A stretch of 64,000 nucleotides of DNA from Tragulus kanchil (GCA_022376925.1 JAIOJX010000032.1:102044794-102108793); one strand, 5' to 3'; counted from the stretch's first letter, positions 34,651 through 46,230 are shown. Notes: generated by a model not told the origin, from the letters alone. Translations and numbers: made by a program.

Positions 34651-35994
34651 AGTTGTGAGCATTGTGTCACTGTATTATTAAATATTTGTAGTTAATACTA
34701 ATAATGATTACACAGCTTTATATGCAATGAAAGTCACTGAGGTTTTAGGCAGCGGAGCAACATGGCATATTCAAATTCATCGAGCAACCACCTGATGCCA
34801 TCAACAACAGAGTAGTAAATAAAAGAGATGCTTACAACATCGATACTTACAACAGAGTAGTAAATAAAAGAGATGTAATCCCTACTATACTGGAGTGTAT
34901 AGTCTAGTGGGAGAGATACAACAAGTAAGTAAGATCTGTGTTTTAGAAAAGTCACTATGGGAGGCAGTGTGTTGAATGAATCAGGGTTTCAGGTTGCTTA
35001 TGCACTAAACCAGGTAAAAGACGTAAAGTCCTGCACCAAGGGCAATGATGGTAGGGTTGTAGAGGAGAATATGGATTTGTGAACATTTTAAGGGTAAAAT
35101 AACAGTTTGGGGTACATAACCAAGGGTGAAAGGGCAGGAACATAGAAGAAGAGTGTGGAATGAATCCCAGGTTTCCAATGTTTATAATGGCAGAGGCCAA
35201 GGCTTCTGTTTCGTCAGTCTCTGCTTTTCTCTCTCTCAGGTTCTCTTAATGTTCCTGCTTCAGGAGTGGTAATGAACCTCACATTCTTTGGAACACTAGT
35301 TCTTCCTGGGCTCTCTGCACTCACTGTGCTTTTCTACACCGTCTCTATATTTAATCATTTTTCAAATCACCCAGTTTGAATGTTCCATGTATTTTCTGCT
35401 AGGCCTTTGACTGATGCAGTAGATATTCAGTGAGTAAATACTGAACAAAAAACTACAAATCAATATATAAATGGGTGGATGAATCTGTACTTGAGGAAAT
35501 GAATCCTTGGTTGGCTATTAGGGTAATAATAACCACCGTGAGATTCTTGAGGAGTCAGTGAAGTGTAAGAGGAGAAGAATGCATTATCTGACTGGAGTGA
35601 GAAAAGACTTGAGAGCATGAGGTGGAAGGAAATTCCAAGGTGCAGTGGATAATGTTGGCAAGGTACATTATTAAGTTATTCAGGAATTTCCTCTCACCTA
35701 GTAAGAAAATATATTGCTCTTAGGGGATGTGGGGTGGGGTGCAAGGAGAATCATAGGTAGAATTAAGGAAGTTAAAAACAGCACACCCGTATTTCTTAAT
35801 TAGCTTCAAGGGGGAAATTATTGCCAAGTGTAATGGTGCAGAAGTTAGAATATCTTTATTCTCAGCGGGGGAAATAATTTCTCCTTCTACCACATCTTTT
35901 CATCCATTTTAATTGGCTTGTAATTTGTCTGTCAGAAACCTAGGCAATTCCAAACCAAATAGCTTAATTTCCCTATAACATGACCAAAATAACT
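34651..35994. other. Unassigned, apparently single copy
   Basis: No gene recognised. It contains a local 45-base-period tandem repeat (34805-34875). 35220-35460 could be a decayed L2 (CTAGGCCTTTGACTG.., TTCAGTGAGTAAATACTGAA) but the match is weak. An inverse frame of 87 codons near 35909-36172 has no recognisable domain. Confidence 0.35.
34805..34875. repeat. Local tandem repeat, period 45
   Basis: A 26-base word beginning CAACAGAGTAGTAAATAAAA occurs at 34805 and again exactly at 34850, with 19 bases between. Confidence 0.95.
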
Positions 35995-36597
35995 GCAAGA
36001 GACGGGATGTGCTTCCATAAGACAAACTTGGCAAGAAATATTTGCCACATAAAACATGGGTCACTCTCTCTGCTCGGATCTGTAGGCCACACCTTTCAAA
36101 ATGCAATGAAAGTTTTAGAATAGTTGAAATTGGCCCTGCAAATATCCTTCTAGGTATTCCTAAAGTAAGCAAATATGGAAGAAGACCCCTGTAACCGTTC
36201 TATAGGATGATGTCCAGGTTCTTACCAAGAAGACAGAAAAATGGCCACTACCTTTACTCCACACATCACCCTCCACACCCCACTTTTGAAACACCAACAG
36301 GGTGATGAAATTTGTTAAATAAAACACACCATATGAAAAACTATGAGGGTAATGGATATTTCACTATCTTGAATATGGTGATGGTTTCAGTACCTTCCCT
36401 ATGTGTCAAAACTTATCAATTTATATTCTTTAAATATGAGCAATCTACTTTCTGACAAGTATATCTCAGTTAACTTGTTTAAAACAAACAAAATGAAAAG
36501 AACAGCATATAAAATTGGAGAGTGATCTGGCTAGAAAACTACGGGTTGGGAAACTATGTAATAACTGCTTAATAACTGCTTGGATAGACCTAAAATA

Positions 36598-36652
36598 ATA
36601 CATAGATACATATATGTATATGTATATACACATATATGTGCACATGTATAAG

Positions 36653-36689
<37 letters not shown>
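36598..36689. repeat. AT-rich simple sequence and (TG)n (also 37684-37775)
   Basis: ATACATATATG-type mixed repeats lead into fifteen TG units at 36660-36689. Both copies have equal TG length. Reverse translation gives a histidine-threonine run, which is meaningless. Confidence 0.93.
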
Positions 36690-36692
<3 letters not shown>

Positions 36693-36703
36693 CACATACT
36701 TCC

Positions 36704-37056
36704 AGCCACATTCTCTAGATTACTGCCAGAGTGGTCCTTGAAGAATATGAGTCAAATGTAAGTGCCTTCTGTGCTCAAGATCCTCCTTGAGTGAAAGTCA
36801 AAAACCCTCGTAGTCCCCTAGTAACATCATAGGTCCTCTATTCTCTATCCCATGTGATTCTTCTAGCTTTATCATCTGTTCCTTTCCCCCCTTCTTCCAC
36901 ATTCATCTTCTTGTCTTTCTTGATCTACCATGGCAAACTTATCTCTGGGCCTCTGTACTCGGATGTTTCCTCTGCCCAAAATGTTTCTTCTGTACCCCAG
37001 TGTGCAATGGCCTTACTCTAGCTCCTATTCTCTTAGGTTTTTATTCAAATTTTGCC
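36704..37056 (+). mobile_element. L2 LINE 3' region, partial copy
   Basis: First part of 37790-38390, cut by the pair 15 seam. Confidence 0.65.
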
Positions 37057-37738
37057 ACATAAAACTGGACTTCTCATCTGTAGGCAAGAGACGGATGTGC
37101 TTCCATAAGACAAACTTGGCAAGAAATATTTGCCACATAAAACATGGGTCACTCTCTGCTCGGATCTGTAGGCCACACCTTTCAAAATGCAATGAAAGTT
37201 TTAGAATAGTTGAAATTGGCCCTGCAAATATCCTTCTAGGTATTCCTAAAGTAAGCAAATATGGAAGAAGACCCCTGTAACCGTTCTATAGGATGATGTC
37301 CAGGTTCTTACCAAGAAGACAGAAAAATGGCCACTACCTTTACTCCACACATCACCCTCCACACCCCACTTTTGAAACACCAACAGGGTGATGAAATTTG
37401 TTAAATAAAACACACCATATGAAAAACTATGAGGGTAATGGATATTTCACTATCTTGAATATGGTGATGGTTTCAGTACCTTCCCTATGTGTCAAAACTT
37501 ATCAATTTATATTCTTTAAATATGAGCAATCTACTTTCTGACAAGTATATCTCAGTTAACTTGTTTAAAACAAACAAAATGAAAAGAACAGCATATAAAA
37601 TTGGAGAGTGATCTGGCTAGAAAACTACGGGTTGGGAAACTATGTAATAACTGCTTAATAACTGCTTGGATAGACCTAAAATAATACATAGATACATATA
37701 TGTATATGTATATACACATATATGTGCACATGTATAAG

Positions 37739-37778
<40 letters not shown>

Positions 37779-37789
37779 CACATACTTCC

Positions 37790-38390
37790 AGCCACATTCT
37801 CTAGATTACTGCCAGAGTGGTCCTTGAAGAATATGAGTCAAATGTAAGTGCCTTCTGTGCTCAAGATCCTCCTTGAGTGAAAGTCAAAAACCCTCGTAGT
37901 CCCCTAGTAACATCATAGGTCCTCTATTCTCTATCCCATGTGATTCTTCTAGCTTTATCATCTGTTCCTTTCCCCCCTTCTTCCACATTCATCTTCTTGT
38001 CTTTCTTGATCTACCATGGCAAACTTATCTCTGGGCCTCTGTACTCGGATGTTTCCTCTGCCCAAAATGTTTCTTCTGTACCCCAGTGTGCAATGGCCTT
38101 ACTCTAGCTCCTATTCTCTTAGGTTTTTATTCAAATTTTGCCTTCCCAACTTCTCTATTGACATTGGCACTCTCCTGCTCCCACTTGGGCCACAGAGATT
38201 CCTATGTTCTTTCCTGCTTTATTTTTCTCCATTATCTGACACTTACTATAGTTTACGTATTTTTAATTGTTTTCCTTCTCCTGGTCCCACTAAAACACAT
38301 ACTCTTCAAAGACAGGGACTGTTGTTTGTTTTCTTACAATGGCATCTGTATAGACGTAGGCACTCAATAAAAAGTTTCTTAGAGAATGAC
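37790..38390 (+). mobile_element. L2 LINE 3' end
   Basis: Long L2 run: CATTCTCTAGATTACTGCC near the start, GATGTTTCCTCTGCCCAAAATG, GTTTTTATTCAAATTTTGCC, CAGGGACTGTTGTTTGTTTT and GGCACTCAATAAAAAGTTTC at the end. The plus frame of 132 codons inside it (38016-38414) is not a gene. Confidence 0.75.
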
Positions 38391-38829
38391 TCATTCAGTC
38401 AAAAAAAAATCTAGTTTACTATGAATTTTATGTGCAAGAATAAGCACATTGGGTACCAATGAGAGGGATAGTTTGACATCCATTGGAATCATGCTAAAAT
38501 CATCTTATACCTTCCTAGAAATTCTCGTAGTGAGATATGTCATTCTTAAACTCATGAAATAAATAAAATACAGAAATCTGAAAATTAATCTAATTCAATC
38601 ATATATTTGAAAGGCCTTTACATCTCAGACCATCATAACATGAATATCTCCAGTATTGAATAACTTGCTGTTCATTTATTTTAAAAGTAGTTATAGTCAC
38701 TATGAAGGTTTTTTTGTGTTGACTTGGCTAGACTAAATGTTACTATGGAGGTATTCTTAAGATGTGATTAACATTCAAATTAATAGACTTTGGGTAAAGT
38801 CTTGAACTTTTTTATAATAATAGCAATAG
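38391..38829. other. Unassigned stretch
   Basis: AT-rich; no repeat or gene recognised. Confidence 0.4.
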
Positions 38830-39045
38830 TAATTACTAACATTTGTATATAATTACACTTGAATATAACCATCCTAAGCATTTTATGTATACTAGCTCAT
38901 TTATTTGCATGACAAACAACCCTATGAAGTCAGCACTATCATTGCTTCCACTTTACAGATGAAGTGATTGAGGAACAGAGAGATTAAGGGCATAAGGGGA
39001 GGAAATGGTAGAGACAAAATCCTTAACCAAGCAGACTAGTCTTAT
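38830..39045 (-). mobile_element. MIR SINE
   Basis: Reverse MIR with good order: CTAAGCATTTTATGTATACTAGCTC, GACAAACAACCCTATGAAG, CACTTTACAGATGAAGTGA, GGAACAGAGAGATTAAGGGC. Confidence 0.75.
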
Positions 39046-39956
39046 AAATCATTCACCTTTATGTTTCTCTCCAGCCCTTTTTAACATGTCAGTTCTGTCA
39101 GGCAGAGAGACACTTTTTTGTTTAGTATTTTCAATTTTTGATTGTCATTATTTATGATTTTCCCCCAGTAGACTATGGCATCTCCAAGGACTGTAGCATC
39201 CAGCAGTGATACTGGATACTGATGCTCAAAATCAACTGCTGAAAGAATGTATGAATAAGATGTTGAATAAGTACTAAGTTGAGCTCAGAGTGTGGCAATT
39301 GCCAGTAAAAGTGAAAAATGAAGAAGAGATTGTTCTTCTTTTATCCTTTTGCAGAAAATCGATATACAGGAACTTCCAAGAATCCAGGGCGAGACAAATG
39401 CAAGAAATAGACCTAAACCAAACCACAGATTAAAGAGAAAAACATCTTAGATGATTACTGACTTAGAAATACTTTTAAAGACTACTTCATTTGAACCTTG
39501 GTATAATATTTCTTACTGTCATACAGAACTCTGCAACAGTATTTTTCTTACTTCATTTCCTTTGCTACTCTTTCCATGATGTTAAGTTTGCTCAACTCAT
39601 TTTTGGTGCCACCTTTGTATTTGGGGTTCTTAGCCAGTTGCAAAAGTGTCCTGTTTTGAATATTTATGCTGAAACCAGCAGTACCTTTATTTTATTTTTT
39701 TAATGGAGTGGGTGCATGAACACTCTGATTATAATTTCCTGAACCAGGAAAGACAGTCACCAGGGATGGCAATTCAGTAATAAAGGACTTCTTAAGTAGT
39801 TTATTTTGTTGCCTGACTGATTTAATTAAAAAGCCACTATATGTAGAGTGGTCCTCAAAACTTAGTGGGTAAAAATCATGTATGAAATGTGCTTACAATG
39901 AAGATTCCAAGGCCATAAGCCCCTAGAGATTCTGATTCACTATTTCTGGGATGGGA
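39046..39956. other. Unassigned stretch
   Basis: Apparently single copy. A 70-codon hydrophobic plus frame at 39491-39703 has no recognisable family. No repeat recognised. Confidence 0.4.
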
Positions 39957-40306
39957 CTCAGTTCAGTTCAGTCCAGTCTCTCAGTTGTGTCTGACTCTCT
40001 GTGACTCCATGGACTGTAGCATGCCAGACTTCCCTGTCCTTTACCATATCCCATAGCTTACTCAAACTCACGTCCATTGAATCAGTGATGTCATCCAACC
40101 GTCTCATCCTCTGTTGTCCCATTCTCTTTCTGTCTTCTATCTTTCCAAGCATCAGGATCTTTTCCAATGAATCATTTCTTCTCATCAGGTGGCCAAAGTA
40201 TTGGAGCTTCAACTTCAGCATCAGTCCTTCCAATGAATATTCAGGGTTGATTGCCTTTAGGATTAATTGGTTTGATCTCCTTGCAGGCTGAGGGACTCTC
40301 AAGAGT
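39957..40306 (-). mobile_element. BovB LINE 3' region with ORF relic
   Basis: Minus-strand BovB: GACTCAGTTCAGTTCAGTCC at its 3' end, CAGGTGGCCAAAGTATTGG, CAATGAATATTCAGGGTTGA. An open minus frame (about 39958-40347) reads through the C-terminal end of the BovB ORF, including NPEYSLEGLMLKLKLQYFGH and a terminal VTESQTQLRDWTELN. This is the tail beyond the reverse transcriptase domain, so it has no catalytic motif. Confidence 0.9.
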
Positions 40307-40458
40307 CTCTGTGACCCCATGGGTGAGCCATGGAATTCTCTAGGCAAGAATACTGGAGTGGGTAGCCTATCCCTTTTCTAGACAATCTTCCCAACCCAGG
40401 AATTGGGTCTCCTGCATTGCAGGCAGACTCTACCAGTTGAGTTACCAGGGAAGTCTAG
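40307..40458 (-). mobile_element. Bov-tA SINE, 3'-truncated, abutting BovB
   Basis: CTGTGACCCCATGGGTGAGC, GGCAAGAATACTGGAGTGG, head end GAGTTACCAGGGAAG. It lies directly against the BovB fragment with no visible boundary sequence. Confidence 0.82.
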
Positions 40459-40477
40459 GATGGGGCTCAGGAATAAC

Positions 40478-40758
40478 TTTTTTTATTATTTTTTATTTTG
40501 TGGCCTCTTTTATTAGTCTTTCATTTATTTATTTTCATCCATCTTTATTCTTCGGCCTGTGTGGGCCTCCCATTGCTGTGGCCTCTCTTGCTGCAGAGCA
40601 CTAGCTCTGGGCACATGCACTCCAGGGTGCTAGCTCGTAATTGGACACACTGGTCCAGCCGCTCCACGGCATGTGGGATCGTCCCATGCCAGGGATCGAA
40701 CTGGTGTCCCTTGTACTGCAAAGTGGTCTCTTTACCACTGGACCACCGGGGAAGCCCC
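40478..40758 (-). mobile_element. CHR-type SINE, 'cardinal' long-tail variant
   Basis: Minus strand: T-rich tail, CATCCATCTTTATTCTTCGG, CCTGTGTGGGCCTCCCATTG, GAGCACTAGCTCTGGGCACA, box B-like GGGATCGAACTGG and head GACCACCGGGGAAGCCC. CAGGAATAAC at 40468-40477 recurs as CAGGAATGAC at 40759-40768, the target-site duplication. The same variant occurs at three other loci in the window. Confidence 0.82.
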
Positions 40759-40768
40759 CAGGAATGAC

Positions 40769-41579
40769 AATTTTTAATCAAATGTCCCAGGTGATTCTGC
40801 TGCAAGTGGCTGTCACCAAAAAAAGCCACTGGGATACAAAGCGTTCGAGCTGTTAATTAAAAAAAAAACACCTAACTCTACACTAAGTAGCTTTCAAACT
40901 TGGGCAGATTTCCTAAATTTCCTTATCCTCAAATTCTTTATTGTTAAAAGGTGACAATAATACATATCTGCACACTACTAGTCATCAGGTCACGGTTCCG
41001 GAGGAGAGAAGCTTCAGTCACAGTCTGTGTGAGTATCTCACTGGATTTGACAGCCGTGTTGTAGAGGAAGGGTGGTGGAGAATTCTTTATACCACTTTCA
41101 TGAAGAGAAAGAAAAATCACTGTAAAAAAGCCCAAATATTTCTGACAAACTTAATTACAATAAAGAACTACTACAAAGAATTAGTTGAATGTGGATTTAT
41201 TTACAAATTTAGTTGAATGGTTATAGTTCAGTAAGAATATGACTCACCAAAATGGACTCAAGGAATAACAGAAATTCTAAAATTAACCAGTGGACATTAA
41301 ATAAAGTTGGAGTTCAATTTAAATGATCCCTATGTAAAGTAAGAACATGTCCAGTCTCAGAAATATTAAATATAATAGTAATAAGTAGATTTAAGGGTGT
41401 TTTCTTTTTACAAAGACATCAGGAGAAAGCAATATTTATTCAGCCAGCAGGAACAGTTCATTGTCAGATCTATTATATACTACAGTGATACAAGAGAAGA
41501 ATAATAAACATCTCAGTAGATATAGAATAAATATTAATGTTAACTCAAAATGAAAAAAAATAAAACCTAATCAACTCTG
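40769..41579. other. Unassigned stretch
   Basis: AT-rich; no repeat family or gene recognised. The 91-codon plus frame at 40941-41216 has no domain I can name. Confidence 0.35.
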
Positions 41580-41840
41580 ATTACAAAGTAACCTCTATAA
41601 TCTGATGAAAGCATCCATCAAACTTACCAAATATCATGCTCAATGGTAAAACAATAGAACTATTTCTGCTTCTAATTAATGTTGTAATAAAGAGTCCTAC
41701 AAAATCAGATTAAAAGAGAAGAGGGAAAAAGTAGGAATACAAATTATTATGGAAGAGAGACAACTGTCCTTTTTTGTAAACAATATCATCATCTTGCCAA
41801 AACTCTCAAGAGATCCATAGACACTATATTAGTCTCCACT
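41580..41840 (+). mobile_element. Decayed L1M ORF2 piece
   Basis: CCAAATATCATGCTCAATGG, TAAAAGAGAAGAGGGAAAAAG and ATCATCTTGCCAAAACTCTC follow the L1 ORF2 order around the catalytic region, with frames destroyed. Confidence 0.5.
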
Positions 41841-42229
41841 CCTTTCCCAGCCACAAATGCAAAGGTGAACAGACTGAATAATTAAGTCTTCTTTGATCAG
41901 TAAGGTGGGAGGACAGGAAAACCACTTCTCCCAAGATTGGAGAAGTGAATACAGGGAGTCACAGCTTACTGGAGCAAACTCACCAGTGGATACTACTTAG
42001 GAACCAGTGCAAGGGTAGGAAAACTGGAACTATTATTGATTAGTTGCTGGAGGACTTAGTGTGGACAAGTCTGAAAGGTTAAAACTCCAAGGAAGTGTTA
42101 TGGTGTGCTCCCAAAATATTGTGAGACTTATTCCAGGAACTTGACCAGATTCCCACAGTAAATATATTGGAGAAAAAAATCCCTTCAGGTTTCTACCAGG
42201 GAGAGGAGAAAAACAAACCATTTTGAAAT

Positions 42230-42484
42230 AAACCAGAGCACTCTTTTCTTAACAAGAACTGCTCTCTAGGGAAACTAGTTAACCAGAGCCTAACTGAACT
42301 ATGGGAAGGAAAATAGCCACTCTAGCTCTTGTTAGCCTTCCTGTTCCATCTAAGGAGTAAGAAAAAAACAAACTGAGAAACATGTATAAAGTTTATAGTA
42401 TACAGGAATCGGCTCACTAGAATACTAAGAGCTAGTCATAGGACTATAGTTTCTTCTCCCCACCCCAGACTTCTCCAGTGCATT
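42230..42484 (+). mobile_element. L1/HAL1-like element, 5' part
   Basis: GAACTGCTCTCTAGGGAAAC, CTTGTTAGCCTTCCTGTTCC, GAGAAACATGTATAAAG and CACTAGAATACTAAGAGCTAG resemble the leader of an old L1/HAL1. It stops at 42484 where BovB begins, and the ORF1 part resumes at 43547. Confidence 0.5.
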
Positions 42485-43370
42485 GCTGTTATTGTCATCA
42501 TGGCTGTTCAGTTACTAAGCTGTGTCCGACCCTTTGAAACCCCATGGACTGTAGCATGGGGTTGGATACAATTCATGTCTGTTGAGTTGATGCTATCATG
42601 TCATCCTCTAATGCCTCCTTCTCCTTTTTGCCTTTAATCTTTCCCAGCATCAGGGTGTTTCCAGTGAGTCAGCTCTTCAAATTAGGTGGCCAAAATATTG
42701 GATCTTCAACTTCGGTCCTTCCAATGAATATTCAGGGTTAATTTTCATTAGGATTGACTGGTCTGATCTTTCTTCAGTCCAAGGGACTCTCAAGAGTCTA
42801 TTGTAACACCATAATTCAAAAGCATCAATTTTTTGGTGCTCTGCCTTCTTTGCAGTCCAACTCGCAATCCATACATGACTACTAGAAAAAACACAGCGCT
42901 GAATATACAGATTTTTATTGGTAAAGTATTATCTCTGTTCTTTAATATGCTGTATAGGTTTTTCATAGCTTTCCTTCCAAGGAGAAAGTGTGTTTTAATT
43001 TCATGGCTGCAGTCATTGTCCACAATGACACTGGAGTCCAAGAAAGTAAAATTTGTCACTGCTTCCACTTTTTCCCCTTCTATTTGCCAAGAAGTGATGG
43101 AACTAGATGCCATGATCTTAATTTTTTTCATTTTGAATTTCAAATCAGCTTTTTTACTCTCCCTTTTCATCCTTACCAAGAGGCTCTTTAGTTGCTCTTC
43201 ACTTTCTGTCATTAGAGTGGTATCATCTGCACATCTGAGTTTGTTCATATTTCTCCTGATAATTTTGATTCTAGCTTGTGCTTCATCCAACCAGGTATTT
43301 CTCATGATGTACTCTTGCGTGTTAAATAAGCAAGGTGACAATATACTACAGCCTTGTCATACCCGTTTAC
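42485..43370 (-). mobile_element. BovB LINE, 0.9 kb, inserted in older LINE
   Basis: Minus-strand BovB 3' region: TTCAGTTACTAAGCTGTGTCC, CAATGAATATTCAGGGTTAA, CATCCATACATGACTACTAG, TTTCATGGCTGCAGTCATTG, TCATCTGCACATCTGAGTTTG in native order. It covers the end of the reverse transcriptase domain and the C-terminal part. Right end repeated at 44401-44545 by pair 16. Confidence 0.92.
42790..43341 (-). pseudogene. BovB reverse-transcriptase relic
   Basis: A minus frame of 183 codons keeps the BovB order: the metal-binding box of RT motif C, here CADDTTLM where the family has a tyrosine before ADD, then KSLLVRMKRES, TSWQIEGEKVEAVTNF, DNDCSHEIKTHFLLGRKAM and the VVMYG stretch. Only the C-terminal half of RT is present; there is no endonuclease, and the motif C tyrosine is replaced. 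Nonfunctional. The longer plus frame opposite it is its shadow. Confidence 0.85.
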
Positions 43371-43411
43371 TAAAGGCCTACATACAGCAGCTTCTATTAC
43401 ACAGTTTGTCA

Positions 43412-43546
43412 TGTCTGGTGTTGCTGAGTCACTTCAGTTGTGCCTGACTCTGTATGACCCTATGGACTGCGGCCCCTCAGGCTCCCCTGCCCATGGAATT
43501 CTCCAGCAAGAATACTGGAGTGGGTTGCCATTTCCTTCCCCATGTC
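43412..43546 (-). mobile_element. Bov-tA SINE, head missing (also 44587-44721)
   Basis: GAGTCACTTCAGTTGTGCCTG, CTATGGACTGCGGCCCC, CAGCAAGAATACTGGAGTGG, CATTTCCTTCCCC, then it stops. Duplicated by pair 16. Confidence 0.85.
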
Positions 43547-43686
43547 ATGCCTAACTATCAAGAAAAAAATTACAAGACATAATAAAAGACAACAAAAAAT
43601 AGCCTACAATTTGGAGAGAGAGGGTATCCAATAGAATCAGAATAGCAGAGATGCTAGAATGATCAAATCAAGAATTTAAAACCATT

Positions 43687-44165
43687 TTGATTAATATGTT
43701 AAGGGAGTTAGTGGTCAGCATGCACAAAAAGTACAATGAAAGCAGGGAGATGGAAATCCTGAGAAAGAACCAAAAGAAAATGCTAGAGATAAAAAACCCT
43801 AACAAAAATGAAGCATGCTTTGATGGGCTTATTAATAGACTGGATGGATTAGGGAAGAATCTCAGATATAGAACATATACCAACAGAGTCCTTGAAAACC
43901 AAAAAGCAAAGAGAACAAAGACTGGAAAAAATATCCAAGGACTGTGTGACATCTATAAAATGTGTAACATGTGCATAATGAGAATACCAGAAGGAGAAGA
44001 AAAAGAGAAAAGAACAAAGAAATATTTGAAACAATAAAGGTTCAGAGTTTCCCCAAATTAATGTCAGATACCAAGCCACAGGTCCAGGAACCTCAGAGAA
44101 CACCAAACAGGATAAAACCCTACACCTGGATATATAATTTTAACTCTACAGAAAATCAAAGATAA
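43687..44165 (+). pseudogene. L1/HAL1 ORF1 relic, copy A
   Basis: Two overlapping plus frames keep ORF1p landmarks: SREMEILRKNQKKMLEIKN in the coiled coil, DGLINRLDG, then MRIPEGEEKEKR at the RNA-recognition region and FPKLMSDTKPQVQEPQRTPN. At least one frameshift (between about 43970 and 44037) separates them. No ORF2 follows: the sequence passes straight to a 3' tail, as in HAL1 half-LINEs. Confidence 0.72.
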
Positions 44166-44887
44166 AGAAGTGTTCTAAAAGAAACCAGAGGAAAAAAGGA
44201 CCTATCTAAAGATCACAATTACATCTTGAGTTATAAACCATGCAAGCATTTAAAGAGTGGAGTGAAATATTTAAAATGTTAAAGGAAAAAAAACCACTAA
44301 CCTAAAATTTTGTATCCAGTGAACTTATCTTTCAAAAGTAGAGAAGAAGTAAAGACTTTCTCAGACAAATCAGTTTTAAAAGAGTTTGGTTACTTCTTTT
44401 TCTGCACATCTGAGTTTGTTCATATTTCTCCTGATAATTTTGATTCTAGCTTGTGCTTCATCCAACCAGGTATTTCTCATGATGTACTCTTGCGTGTTAA
44501 ATAAGCAAGGTGACAATATACTACAGCCTTGTCATACCCGTTTACTAAAGGCCTACATACAGCAGCTTCTATTACACAGTTTGTCATGTCTGGTGTTGCT
44601 GAGTCACTTCAGTTGTGCCTGACTCTGTATGACCCTATGGACTGCGGCCCCTCAGGCTCCCCTGCCCATGGAATTCTCCAGCAAGAATACTGGAGTGGGT
44701 TGCCATTTCCTTCCCCATGTCATGCCTAACTATCAAGAAAAAAATTACAAGACATAATAAAAGACAACAAAAAATAGCCTACAATTTGGAGAGAGAGGGT
44801 ATCCAATAGAATCAGAATAGCAGAGATGCTAGAATGATCAAATCAAGAATTTAAAACCATTTTGATTAATATTTTAAAGGGGAGTTA

Positions 44888-45341
44888 GTGGTCAGCATGC
44901 ACAAAAAGTACAATGAAAGCAGGGAGATGGAAATCCTGAGAAAGAACCAAAAGAAAATGCTAGAGATAAAAAACCCTAACAAAAATGAAGCATGCTTTGA
45001 TGGGCTTATTAATAGACTGGATGGATTAGGGAAGAATCTCAGATATAGAACATATACCAACAGAGTCCTTGAAAACCAAAAAGCAAAGAGAACAAAGACT
45101 GGAAAAATATCCAAGGACTGTGTGACATCTATAAAATGTGTAACATGTGCATAATGAGAATACCAGAAGGAGAAGAAAAAGAGAAAAGAACAAAGAAATA
45201 TTTGAAACAATAAAGGTTCAGAGTTTCCCCAAATTAATGTCAGATACCAAGCCACAGGTCCAGGAACCTCAGAGAACACCAAACAGGATAAAACCCTACA
45301 CCTGGATATATAATTTTAACTCTACAGAAAATCAAAGATAA
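44888..45341 (+). pseudogene. L1/HAL1 ORF1 relic, copy B
   Basis: Duplicate of the relic at 43687-44165 from pair 16, with one A fewer near 45105 that shifts the frame differently. The disagreement in frame between two copies of one locus is a sign of consensus error. Confidence 0.72.
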
Positions 45342-46060
45342 AGAAGTGTTCTAAAAGAAACCAGAGGAAAAAAGGACCTATCTAAAGATCACAATTACAT
45401 CTTGAGTTATAAACCATGCAAGCATTTAAAGAGTGGAGTGAAATATTTAAAATGTTAAAGGAAAAAAAACCACTAACCTAAAATTTTGTATCCAGTGAAC
45501 TTATCTTTCAAAAGTAGAGAAGAAGTAAAGACTTTCTCAGACAAACAAAATTAAGAATTTGTTGTCTATAGACCCACCTTTTAAGAAATTGTAAGATAAA
45601 TTCTTCAGAAAGAAGGAAAATTATATGTCAGACACTCAGATATACCTAAGGAAAGAAAAGCCTTAAGCACATATTAATAAGGAAAAAAGCCAATCTGAAA
45701 AGGTTACATACTGTTTGATTCCAATTATATGACATTTTGGAAAAGGCAAAACTGTGGAGATAGCTGAAAGGTCAGTATTTTCCAAGGGTGTATGTGAGAA
45801 GAGATGAGTAGACAGAGCATACAGGATCTTTAAGGAAATCAAAATACTCTTTAGAAAATTATATTGATCGATATATGTCAATACATATTTATCGAAATCC
45901 ATAGATGCACAAAAACTATGACTATTGTGTGAATTCAGGCTTATCAGTTATAACAAATGTACCATTCTGGTGGGGAAAGCTGATAATGAAGGAGGCTATG
46001 TATATATGGGAATAAAAAGTTTGTGAAAAAATCTGTATTTTTCTGATCGTGTTTCCTTTA
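45342..46060 (+). mobile_element. L1/HAL1-like 3' region
   Basis: GTATCCAGTGAACTTATC, GACTTTCTCAGACAAACAAA, TTCTTCAGAAAGAAGG, GGTTACATACTGTTTGATTC, CATTTTGGAAAAGGCAAAAC, GTAACAAATGTACCATTCTGG-type order is the 3' tail of old L1 and HAL1 elements in plus orientation. Part is repeated (44170-44369) by pair 16. Confidence 0.65.
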
Positions 46061-46099
46061 AATCTAAAACCACTCTAAAATGTAAGTGCAAATGTGAAG

Positions 46100-46172
46100 G
46101 TATTTGTTGCTCACTGGTATCTGACTCTTTGCAACCCTATTGACTGTAGCAGCCCAGGCTCCTCTTTCCATG
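46100..46172 (-). mobile_element. BovA fragment
   Basis: TTGTTGCTCACTGGTATCTGAC, CTCTTTGCAACCCTATTGAC, GCCCAGGCTCCTCTTTCC: 70-base BovA remnant ending at a microsatellite. Confidence 0.75.
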
Positions 46173-46230
46173 GGATTATATATATATGTATATATATGTA
46201 TGTGTATATGTGTGTATATGTATGTATATA
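46173..46230. repeat. TA/TG/TATG simple sequence
   Basis: Mixed TATATATG and TGTATATG units for about 58 bases. Confidence 0.9.

Larger units (their letters stand above)
35995..38142. repeat. Tandem copy pair 15 (shift 1089 to 1086)
   Basis: Copy A 35995-37056 and copy B 37084-38142, with 27 filler bases. Copy B loses one G and one CT unit near its start, then the shift is constant at 1086. The block includes a TG repeat of the same length in both copies. Confidence 0.94.
43226..45545. repeat. Tandem copy pair 16 (shift 1175-1176)
   Basis: Copy A 43226-44369 and copy B 44401-45545, with 31 filler bases. Local changes occur near 43698 versus 44874 and in an A-run near 43930. The block spans the end of a BovB element, a Bov-tA fragment and most of an L1/HAL1 ORF1 relic. 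Confidence 0.93.

Noticed and set aside
36466..36711. Histidine-threonine-rich protein
   Set aside because: Translation of the TG/CA microsatellite in reverse.
38016..38414. 132-codon frame as a membrane protein gene
   Set aside because: It lies entirely within an L2 3' end; hydrophobicity comes from the T-rich L2 strand.
42833..43447. Longest open frame on the plus strand (204 codons)
   Set aside because: It lies antisense to the BovB reverse-transcriptase relic, and its translation has no family features. It is a shadow.
43668..43952. Hydrophobic minus frames (also 44866-45282)
   Set aside because: Antisense of the A-rich L1/HAL1 ORF1 relic, giving phenylalanine- and leucine-rich shadows.
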